Source of the DNA: Prevotellaceae bacterium
Lineage (GTDB): Bacteria > Bacteroidota > Bacteroidia > Bacteroidales > UBA932
Direction: 5' to 3'
Length of the DNA: 5,416 nucleotides
NCBI GenBank assembly: GCA_031259655.1
Contig: JAIRLF010000058.1
Coordinates: 1 to 5,416, forward strand
Under the pieces are notes generated by a model that did no database searches, had not been told where the DNA came from, and saw only the letters and a program-made list of their open reading frames with translations. Shown piece by piece: positions 1-4,950 of the stretch. The translations under genes were made by a program, and so were the position numbers. How positions within the stretch are numbered: the stretch's first letter is position 1; the number at the start of each line of letters is the position of its first letter.

Positions 1-327
1 TCTTCCATGAAACGATTGTGAATAGGCAAAATAGCCGAATATGGACTGTTTTTTATTCATCTGCGATTTCTTAGTGCATATCAACGGAAATAGCCATATC
101 ATCAAAGAGGTATTGATGACATAATATTGATAATAACCACTATCCGTGACTATTTCGTTGGCTTTTAACTTTTTGATAATCGAGGTGATTTTAACTTTAG
201 GAATCGAACGTAAAGCATTCGCAATTTCATTAAGATTCGACGGTTGACTACTCAATGCCATAAAATTAACAACCTTACGAGAGGTGTCGTCAAGCGCTTG
301 ATATTTTTTTATCAGTTCATCTAACAT
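1..327 (-). CDS. N-terminal part of a winged-helix protein of unknown function (truncated by window edge)
   Basis: The frame is open from an ATG at 327-325 to the left edge: 109 residues, beginning MLDELIKKYQALDDTSRKV. Residues about 13-70 look like a winged helix-turn-helix: a first helix (TSRKVVNFMAL), a helix pair around SNLNEIANAL and VKITSIIKKLKANEIV, then a two-strand wing (IVTDSGYYQYYVIN). A hydrophobic stretch (SLMMIWLFPLI) follows at about 72-82; it is short and I do not call it a membrane segment. The start is supported by a TAnnTTTG promoter element just upstream and no better upstream Met. The gene lies downstream of, and on the same strand as, the methyltransferase/nuclease pair, but a 203-bp gap and its own promoter separate it. 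Such wHTH N-termini occur on regulators and on large ATPases or helicases of defence loci. Which one this is cannot be seen here; a regulator or a further component of the system is an inference only. The reading frame is convincing; the function is unknown. Confidence 0.75.
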   Translation of the reverse strand, partial: MLDELIKKYQALDDTSRKVVNFMALSSQPSNLNEIANALRSIPKVKITSIIKKLKANEIVTDSGYYQYYVINTSLMIWLFPLICTKKSQMNKKQSIFGYFAYSQSFHGR

Positions 328-355
328 AAATCAAAAACAATAAAATTTCAGGGCG

Positions 356-384
356 CAAAGGTACAAATATTTCGGATTTCCAAG
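356..384 (-). promoter_or_regulatory. Bacteroidota-type promoter for the winged-helix gene
   Basis: On the minus strand TACCTTTG (363-356) matches the Bacteroidota -7 consensus TAnnTTTG exactly and lies 28 bases before the ATG at 327. The -33 element is weak: CTTG at 384-381 gives a 17-bp spacer instead of the usual 19-21. The start of transcription would fall near 349, leaving a short A/T-rich leader without a clear Shine-Dalgarno. It implies that this gene can be transcribed independently of the nuclease gene upstream. Confidence 0.55.
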
Positions 385-470
385 TGCGTAAAATAAAAAT
401 CAAGACCACCGAGTCCGGCATCTGTCATCTGTCATCCAAAACACATCATTTAGAGCATTGGAAATACAAT

Positions 471-526
471 TATTCACGGCACTTTGTCCGAACAACTTCA
501 CAGGCTCTATCCCGACGGCGTGAATA
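471..526 (-). repeat. Inverted repeat just downstream of the nuclease gene
   Basis: TATTCACG (471-478) and CGTGAATA (519-526) are perfect 8-bp inverted arms 40 bases apart, starting five bases after the nuclease stop codon. The inner part of the second arm (GTGAA, 520-524) can alternatively pair with TTCAC at 497-501, so two mutually exclusive stems are possible. A small TTGT-TCGG-ACAA hairpin (495-484 on the minus strand) sits inside. There is no U-run afterwards, so it is not a classical intrinsic terminator. It might protect the 3' end of the operon transcript, or be chance. Nearby, CATCTGT occurs twice in tandem at 419-432. I see nothing else in the 203-bp gap apart from the promoter. Confidence 0.3.
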
Positions 527-530
527 TAAA

Positions 531-1166
531 TTATAAATATTGCACACTATAAAAGAAGTGAAACAGTGTTATGTATTGGCTGGAAGGTTTTTCATGTGTT
601 GATTTGAAATGATTGGCATGTTGTGATAAATGCTCCGTTTCTTTCCAAAAGGCCGGATATTTTATATGCAACTCATTTATCCACGCATTGATTTGATTAA
701 GCCAGTAGGTACCCGTCTTGTCCTCCACATAGCCTATCATTGCGGAAAAGGACATATCTACGCCATGCTCGTTCCTTTTGAAGCGTTCTATTCCTCCGGT
801 ATTTCCCGAAACATATTCTCTCACGTGCGACAGCGTGGAGTTAAGCCGTTTACATTCTATATCAAAAATACTGTCGTAGTTACCGTTCAATACTCTTGTC
901 CGGATTACTGTTCCTATATCCGGCTCTCTGGAGTTGGATTGATGAGGCGCGTTGTGGAATAAAAACACGCTGCTGTTATTTTGAGTTTGCAAATACATTG
1001 AAAGTTGGCTGTTGTAACTTTTCTCAATAGATTTTTTATCTATTTGACATTTGTCTATCCTGAAGTCAGGCAACTGTTCTTCAATGAACAAAATAATGCT
1101 CAAGTAAACTCCTTTCGGTTCAAAGTCACGGCATGAAGCGGTATGTTGTATTTGGTTTACCGTCAT
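531..1166 (-). CDS. PD-(D/E)XK-type nuclease, probable restriction endonuclease subunit
   Basis: 211 residues, ATG at 1166-1164, TAA at 533-531. The order of motifs fits the PD-(D/E)XK nuclease fold: an N-terminal helix with E48/N52 (IEKSYNSQLSMYL), then EPDIG with D83 at 81-85, then FDIECKRL with E104 and K106 as the E-x-K pair, then REYVSGNTGGIERFKR (116-131) and a strand (MSFSAMIGYV) with a C-terminal helix. D83, E104 and K106 would bind the metal and activate water for cleavage of the DNA backbone. No signal peptide or membrane segment is seen, so it should act in the cytoplasm. It starts one base after the stop of the methyltransferase gene, with no separate promoter visible, so it is probably translated by reinitiation and made in fixed ratio to it. 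I infer that it is the cleaving partner of that enzyme. Alternatives are an accessory nuclease of a larger defence system. The fold call is fairly secure; the partnership is inferred. Confidence 0.82.
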   Translation of the reverse strand: MTVNQIQHTASCRDFEPKGVYLSIILFIEEQLPDFRIDKCQIDKKSIEKSYNSQLSMYLQTQNNSSVFLFHNAPHQSNSREPDIGTVIRTRVLNGNYDSIFDIECKRLNSTLSHVREYVSGNTGGIERFKRNEHGVDMSFSAMIGYVEDKTGTYWLNQINAWINELHIKYPAFWKETEHLSQHANHFKSTHEKPSSQYITLFHFFYSVQYL

Positions 1167-1167
1167 T

Positions 1168-4158
1168 TTACCGATGGTTCATTAAAAATTCGTTGATACA
1201 GTCGATGGCATCCCTGTCGGCAATGGATTTCAACCAGTAGCGCATAAGTCGCGGCTTAATGAACCAAATGGTATCATCTCCGTGATAATACTTTATAATC
1301 CGGGTAACAGACTGATTGACTCCGGTCTGTTTGTTGAAATATTCTGTAAACTCCCGCTCGTTTGCAGCACCGAACGAAAAGGCAACTGGCTGGTCGGTAT
1401 AGTGAAAGCAGGTAGCGGTAAATGAGGATGTGTCGAAGCTTGCGCCCTGTTTGAAGCTGTGCTTCGGTTTGAGCCGGTAGCTGGCGTTCATCACCTTGCA
1501 AAAAACATCGCCGTAAGCTTTCACCTGCATTTCCGGATTGTCCATGAACCTGTTCATCGGGTTGCTGTTTGGCGACTTTGCCTGATGTATGTAGTATTTC
1601 AGCACATCATCGCACCAGATTTCTTCGATTTCGTTTAGCCGGAGCAAGGATTTATCCTCCGGATACGGTAATGCGTCAACGTCCGCTTTCAAGATGGAGG
1701 TTTCTTTATCTATAAGGACGCGAGTACTGGTAAGGTAGATGTGAAAACGACACAATTTATAGTGCGTGTGTTTTATAAAATCAAATATATCCTGTAACTC
1801 ATCCGCATTACTCCCATGAATACCTATTAGTTGATGCCTGAAAATCAAAGAATTGCCATGATCCCTATACAGTACGGGAATATTATGCTGCCCCAATTTT
1901 TCTCGAATTATGAGATGTGGCGGGTTAAATATCTGCTTGTTCTCTTTGACTGTATTGATGAAGTATTCCAAACCTTCATGGATTTCTGTCCTGTAAGAGC
2001 CGTCTTCGTTTAAGGAATTTGAAATGACAGAAGGCTTTTCAAGCAGCCACTCCGCTTTGGAGAAGCTCTTTTCCATTTGCTCCTGCGTTTTTCCTGTAAT
2101 ATCACCTTTGATGTAGCCTTCGCCATATTCCCACCCTTCGGCTCGTTTACTGTCAATATATTCCTGCAATGTAGGCTTTATACTCGCAAACCTTTCGGCG
2201 ATGCTTCCCAACCTGCCCCCGCCCAGCAAATTGGTTTTCCACATATACTTTTCGGTCAGCGCTCTCTGGTAATCGACGAAATGAAAGTCGTAATGGTCAA
2301 ACAGAAAGAATAATCTATTTTGTTCCTTTTGAGTCCGGTTGGCTACAATATGCAGGATTCGGCTGTTTGCCTTCGGCGGTTGATTTTGGGCAAACAGTGC
2401 AAGCGTAGAAATGTCCTTATTAAACAGTATTCTTCGCAAATGCGTGAAGTCAACAATTTGCGGTACAAAATAAGACTGTAAAAAATGACTTCTGTACTCC
2501 ATTGACCACTGTCCATAGAGTACGGGCGCCGACGGCAGAATCAGACATGTCAACCCTTCGCCCGGTTTGCTTAACCGGGTAGCCCTGTCCAAGAAAGTAA
2601 GCGCTAAATTGCTGTCGGGAATATCGTGAGATACCGTAACGTTGTATTCTTTTTTCAAAAACTTAAAATATTCGCCATTACTTCGGTTATCAGGCGGATT
2701 AAAGGGAGGGTTGCCTATCACCAAATCGAAATCCGGATGTTCCCCGTGCCGGTTGAAAAAGCCGAAAAAGTTGTCGTGCAAAATATTCTCCTCGCTTAAG
2801 TCGTCAAACTTTAATTCTTCCAAAATCTGCATCGGCGTAAGATTTTCAAGCAGCGCAAGGGTGAGACTGAATATCGCAATGCGAACAGCCTCCGGTTCGA
2901 TATCCGTTCCGTAAATGTTTTGTTTCAATATTGATTTCAACTTATCGCTGCCGATAGACTGCTCCCATGATACGCCGTCTTTATACCAGCGGTTGATTCT
3001 ATACCAGTCAATTAACCGTTTGTATGCCGATACGCAGAAGATTCCGCTGCCAAGACTTGGATCCAGTATTTTGAACTGTTCGGTTTCAAATTTTCGGTAA
3101 TCTTCAATCGGCATACATTCGTCAATCAAATAATTGACAAGAAACGGAGGTGTATAAACCACTCCCGATTTGTTGGGCAAAAACTCTTCGTAGATACGGC
3201 TGATCAATTCAACCGGAAGATATTGAAACGAGTAGTATCGCCAGATAGATAATTGTCCCTGTTTTGTGAAGTTGGTATGCCCGTCAAAATAGGCTGACAA
3301 ATAATCCCGAACGTTTTGAGAAAGACCGGCTATTTCATTGCGTTCATCGTTGTTTTCCCATTCAAATATTTTCCCGTTGTAGTGCATGGAAAGATAATCG
3401 AACAGGTCAAGTAATTTCCCTTGCTTAATGCCGGCGACAAAATCCGCCACATTCCATCTTTCCAGAAGCAGGTTTGATTGGACAGTGAAAATATTTTTGC
3501 CGTTTTCGTCTCGCTTCTCTTCGAGATATTTTACCAGCAAACATCTTACTATTAATTTGTTCAAAACATTTTCCGAAATATATCCCTGAATAAGTTGCTT
3601 CAGTTCTTTCAAATAACCTGTTAATAAATCAAAAGGGCTGTCGCGGGTGATAAATTGTTGCAGATATGTTTCTGTTTCCCAAAAAGCGCCGGTATCGAAA
3701 AAATAAGATTTATACGGATGTTTTTGGGCATCGTAATTTTGTTCTATGTCCCGGACAAAATCCAAAGTCTCCACCACTTTGTCAAGGCTTTCCTGACCGT
3801 TCTCAATTGATATGTTTTTTTTGCCGTTGACGACAATTAACTCACTTTTTTCAAAAATGTAATAAACCGGTACGATTTCACTTGTCCATATTCGCTTGTG
3901 GATGTTTTTTTTGTCCGATTCCGATAAACGCCCTGCCGTATTGTCGTAAATAAAAATCTGCGGAACAGGAGCACGATAATCAAATTTGCGGAAATAGACG
4001 GCATCGGCAAGATAGTCTTTCTTTGCAATATGCAAGATTCGGCGTTCGGCTTCCGAAATATCCGAGTTTTCCATATCGGAAATTAACCGCAGTCCACTCC
4101 GGTTCGGAATCATTTCAAGCGCCTGTAATTTATCTAACATATTTTTCTGCCTGTTCAT
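1168..4158 (-). CDS. Eco57I-like adenine-N6 DNA methyltransferase with specificity region (type IIG-like)
   Basis: 996 residues. Transfers a methyl group from S-adenosylmethionine to N6 of adenine in a specific DNA sequence. Gamma-type N6-methyltransferase motifs appear in order: motif X-like GVVYTPPFLVNYLID (332-346), the AdoMet-binding motif I ILDPSLGSGIF (364-374), IYGTDIEPEAV (415-425) and the catalytic FDLVIGNPPFN (477-487) with NPPF intact. Residues 1-140 form an alpha/beta domain (PVPQIFIYDNT, 65-74; IWTSEIVPVYYIFEKSELIVVNG, about 90-112); in type IIG enzymes this position carries the nuclease, but I see no D...E-x-K set here. Residues 140-330 are largely helical. About 640-840 is the likely target-recognition region (IIREKLG, 750-756; ALPYPED, 829-835), followed by a C-terminal domain to 996. 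The ATG at 4158 follows a well-placed promoter; a second Met at residue 7 is possible. The nuclease gene follows after one base. This is probably the modification and recognition subunit of a restriction system. A BREX PglX-like role is less likely because the protein is short and no BREX partners are seen. Confidence 0.88.
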   Translation of the reverse strand: MNRQKNMLDKLQALEMIPNRSGLRLISDMENSDISEAERRILHIAKKDYLADAVYFRKFDYRAPVPQIFIYDNTAGRLSESDKKNIHKRIWTSEIVPVYYIFEKSELIVVNGKKNISIENGQESLDKVVETLDFVRDIEQNYDAQKHPYKSYFFDTGAFWETETYLQQFITRDSPFDLLTGYLKELKQLIQGYISENVLNKLIVRCLLVKYLEEKRDENGKNIFTVQSNLLLERWNVADFVAGIKQGKLLDLFDYLSMHYNGKIFEWENNDERNEIAGLSQNVRDYLSAYFDGHTNFTKQGQLSIWRYYSFQYLPVELISRIYEEFLPNKSGVVYTPPFLVNYLIDECMPIEDYRKFETEQFKILDPSLGSGIFCVSAYKRLIDWYRINRWYKDGVSWEQSIGSDKLKSILKQNIYGTDIEPEAVRIAIFSLTLALLENLTPMQILEELKFDDLSEENILHDNFFGFFNRHGEHPDFDLVIGNPPFNPPDNRSNGEYFKFLKKEYNVTVSHDIPDSNLALTFLDRATRLSKPGEGLTCLILPSAPVLYGQWSMEYRSHFLQSYFVPQIVDFTHLRRILFNKDISTLALFAQNQPPKANSRILHIVANRTQKEQNRLFFLFDHYDFHFVDYQRALTEKYMWKTNLLGGGRLGSIAERFASIKPTLQEYIDSKRAEGWEYGEGYIKGDITGKTQEQMEKSFSKAEWLLEKPSVISNSLNEDGSYRTEIHEGLEYFINTVKENKQIFNPPHLIIREKLGQHNIPVLYRDHGNSLIFRHQLIGIHGSNADELQDIFDFIKHTHYKLCRFHIYLTSTRVLIDKETSILKADVDALPYPEDKSLLRLNEIEEIWCDDVLKYYIHQAKSPNSNPMNRFMDNPEMQVKAYGDVFCKVMNASYRLKPKHSFKQGASFDTSSFTATCFHYTDQPVAFSFGAANEREFTEYFNKQTGVNQSVTRIIKYYHGDDTIWFIKPRLMRYWLKSIADRDAIDCINEFLMNHR

Positions 4159-4169
4159 TTGTCCGAATA

Positions 4170-4183
4170 TTTTGCGCGCAAAA
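4170..4183. promoter_or_regulatory. 14-bp perfect palindrome overlapping the methyltransferase promoter
   Basis: TTTTGCGCGCAAAA is a perfect 14-bp palindrome that covers the TTTG end of the -7 element (4186-4179) and the predicted transcription start of the methyltransferase operon. A dimeric repressor bound here would block RNA polymerase, so it is a candidate operator. No regulator gene that would bind it can be identified with certainty in the window. The palindrome is seen; the operator role is inferred. Confidence 0.4.
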
Positions 4184-4210
4184 GTAGAAAAATTATGTCA
4201 TATCATCAAA
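4179..4210 (-). promoter_or_regulatory. Bacteroidota-type promoter of the methyltransferase-nuclease operon
   Basis: On the minus strand TTTG (4210-4207) and TACTTTTG (4186-4179) are separated by 20 bp, matching the Bacteroidota primary sigma factor consensus TTTG-N19-21-TAnnTTTG exactly. The -7 element ends 20 bases before the ATG at 4158, so the leader would be only about 14 bases. No Shine-Dalgarno is evident, as is usual in this phylum. Confidence 0.75.
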
Positions 4211-4251
4211 TATTCAAATGAATCCTGTAAAACACAGTAAAAATCAAATAA

Positions 4252-4374
4252 ATAACAACCTGTATTTATGCGTCAACACCCCTGCCTGTCAATGCCGACA
4301 GCGAAACCCGCTATCTGAAAGCGGCGGTGGAGCAGTTTCCCGACATCGCGCCGCCCACGGTTTACGTCAGCACA
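4252..4374 (+). pseudogene. Plus-strand relic of an unidentified protein gene
   Basis: An open frame without a start codon begins after a TAA at 4249-4251 and reads with natural protein composition from about 4270 (segments STPLPVNADSETRYLKAAV and EQFPDIAPPTVYVSTS, consecutive). The DNA here is clearly richer in G+C than the flanking A/T-rich stretch. From about 4375 the opposite strand matches a different family, so the fragment appears to end at a junction there, although the frame stays open to TAA at 4474-4476. Both ends are missing, so it cannot encode a working protein. The FPDI-x-PPTVY string faintly recalls DUF2268/GldB-like proteins, but it is too short to assign. It could also be the antisense of noise; the residue pattern argues mildly against that. 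Confidence 0.4.
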
Positions 4375-4506
4375 AGCAACGTCGGTCATTCGCATTTTAC
4401 CGTCGACGGCTTGCAGCTTCAAGGTACTACAAATTGTAGTACTTTCACCACTTTCCTGTTTGATACGTGTTTTTAATACGCTCCAATATCTTTTTGGGTC
4501 AGGGCT
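4375..4506 (-). pseudogene. Relic of a Bro-N family phage antirepressor
   Basis: On the minus strand this stretch encodes about 44 residues: SPDPKRYWSVLKTR, then IKQESGESTTICSTLKLQ, then AVDGKMRMTDVA. This is the well-known core of Bro-N domain antirepressors of Bacteroidota prophages, where the family pattern is about SPDP-x-x-YWxVLKxRLKxEG...TxCxxLKLxAxDGKxRxTDVADTE. The usual beginning (a strand pair ending in DVIxVLT) is absent upstream of 4506, and after TDVA the frame turns into unrelated residues (CADVNRG) instead of DTE...FRLIQSIPSPKAEP. The gene is therefore truncated at both ends and cannot function. The surrounding frame runs from 4632 to 4273, but only this core is homologous. It marks the remains of a prophage or phage-derived island next to the restriction operon. 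Confidence 0.8.
4421..4445. repeat. Near-perfect palindrome inside the antirepressor relic
   Basis: GTACTACAAATTGTAGTAC (4424-4442) has perfect 9-bp arms around a single central base and extends by AAG/TTT to 12-bp arms with one G.T pair. It lies within the codons for STTICST of the Bro-N relic, whose amino acids are conserved in that family, so it may be a by-product of the coding sequence. It could still serve as a protein-binding site or RNA hairpin. Confidence 0.45.
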
Positions 4507-4539
4507 GCAAAAAATCGGAGTGGTAAACGGTGAGCAAAA

Positions 4540-4845
4540 ATGAAATCCGTTATAAAGAACAATAACAATTATGAGAGAATGAAGTATTTTGTCGGCGGTA
4601 ATATCTGCACCGCTCAAACCGTAAACTGCCATTTTGTCGGTAAAAGCGGGGACGTTGTCAGTAAAAGCGAGAAAATCCTTGCTCGGAGCGAGGATTTTCT
4701 CACTCCGAGCGAGGACGTCTTCACTCCGAGCGAGGATGTCCTCACAAAAAGCGAGGATGTTCTCGCTCGGAGCGGGGACACTGTCACAAAAAGCGAGGAT
4801 ATCCTCACTCGGAACAAGGACGCCCCCGCTTGGAGCGAGGAATGA
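4540..4845 (+). CDS. Small hypothetical protein with seven-residue tandem repeats
   Basis: 101 residues if started at ATG 4540; a second Met is residue 14 (4579). The first 33 residues (MKSVIKNNNNYERMKYFVGG and so on) are unremarkable. From residue 34 to the stop the protein is a heptad-period repeat, consensus about T-K/R/P-S-E-D-V-L: SKSEKIL, ARSEDFL, TPSEDVF, TPSEDVL, TKSEDVL, ARSGDTV, TKSEDIL, TRNKDAP. Adjacent hydrophobics (VL) rather than 3-4 spaced ones argue against a classical coiled coil. The aspartate codon alternates GAC/GAT between repeats while the residue stays fixed, which mildly favours this frame as the translated one. Against it, other frames are also open across the repeat and no TAnnTTTG promoter or good ribosome binding site is seen upstream. 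No signal peptide. Function unknown; it may not be a gene at all. Confidence 0.4.
   Translation: MKSVIKNNNNYERMKYFVGGNICTAQTVNCHFVGKSGDVVSKSEKILARSEDFLTPSEDVFTPSEDVLTKSEDVLARSGDTVTKSEDILTRNKDAPAWSEE
4639..4845 (+). repeat. 21-bp tandem repeat array (about 9.9 units)
   Basis: Units start at 4639, 4660, 4681, 4702, 4723, 4744, 4765, 4786, 4807 and 4828 (the last is partial). Fixed core is AGCGAGGAY followed by a variable RTYCTC. Alternating second codons AAA, CGG and CCG give sub-types: units 1, 2, 6 and 8 carry AAA, units 3, 7 and 9 CGG, units 4 and 5 CCG. Within most units the GAGGAY-RTCCTC half is an imperfect 12-bp palindrome, exact as GAGGATATCCTC at 4795-4806. The period equals two turns of the DNA helix, and as a multiple of three it preserves reading frame if units are gained or lost. 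Confidence 0.9.
4669..4701 (+). repeat. Strong hairpin in the repeat array
   Basis: GAGAAAATCCTTGC (4669-4682) pairs with GCGAGGATTTTCTC (4688-4701) over 14 positions, 13 Watson-Crick and one U.G, around the five-base loop TCGGA. It spans the boundary of repeat units 2 and 3. No T-run follows, so it is not an ordinary terminator. A second stem, GAGGACGTC (4711-4719) with GATGTCCTC (4735-4743), joins units 4 and 5 with one wobble pair. Confidence 0.6.
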
Positions 4846-4950
4846 GGTTCGGCGGAAAATAAAATCCCCGCTCAGGTTGTCAAATTCTTTCGGTCGAGCG
4901 CCGCGAATTTTTCTCCATCCTCGTTAAAAAGTACTGTTTATTTCGCATCC
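4846..4950. other. Short spacer between convergent reading frames, weak terminator-like stems
   Basis: The plus-strand repeat ORF and the minus-strand surface-protein gene converge here. Two marginal stems are visible. One is 4889-4907 on the plus strand (TTCGG with CCGCGAA, two-base bulge), followed by TTTTTCT at about 4908-4914, which could be a weak terminator for plus-strand transcription. The other is 4852-4871 read on the minus strand (GCGGGGA with UUUCCGC, two G.U pairs), about 80 bases after the surface-protein stop. Neither is strong. No gene is seen. Confidence 0.25.

Noticed and set aside
419..436. CATCTGT tandem pair as a CRISPR or iteron remnant
   Set aside because: It has only two full copies plus a partial one, with no spacers or further copies. 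It is too small to interpret.
630..962. Plus-strand 110-residue ORF antisense to the nuclease
   Set aside because: It lies wholly opposite the motif-bearing nuclease frame and has no recognisable domain or promoter.
1274..4028. Several 60-90-residue ORFs within the methyltransferase gene on both strands
   Set aside because: All lie inside the 996-residue frame, whose methyltransferase motifs are unambiguous.
1168..4158. BREX (PglX) or DISARM assignment for the large methyltransferase
   Set aside because: The protein is shorter than typical PglX, and no BrxC, PglZ or DISARM helicase or phospholipase D gene is seen in the window. The partner is a small PD-(D/E)XK nuclease instead.
95..4210. 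Identical 12-mer CATATCATCAAA at 95-106 and at 4199-4210 (overlapping the operon -33 element)
   Set aside because: About one 12-base match is expected by chance in a window of this size, and the first copy lies inside a coding region.
4218..4439. Plus-strand 73-residue ORF starting MNPVKHSKN
   Set aside because: Its composition is poor, and a different plus-strand frame across 4270-4374 reads as natural protein. It is a shadow frame.
4273..4632. Complete 119-residue minus-strand ORF as an intact antirepressor
   Set aside because: Only residues 43-86 resemble Bro-N. The stretches before and after do not continue the family pattern, so it is reported as a relic, not a gene.
4634..4927. Second plus-strand ORF and a minus-strand ORF (4614-4817) across the 21-bp repeats
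   Set aside because: A repeat period divisible by three keeps several frames open. These show radical residue changes (I/T/M) where the first frame keeps aspartate, and they are rich in R and S as expected of shadow frames.
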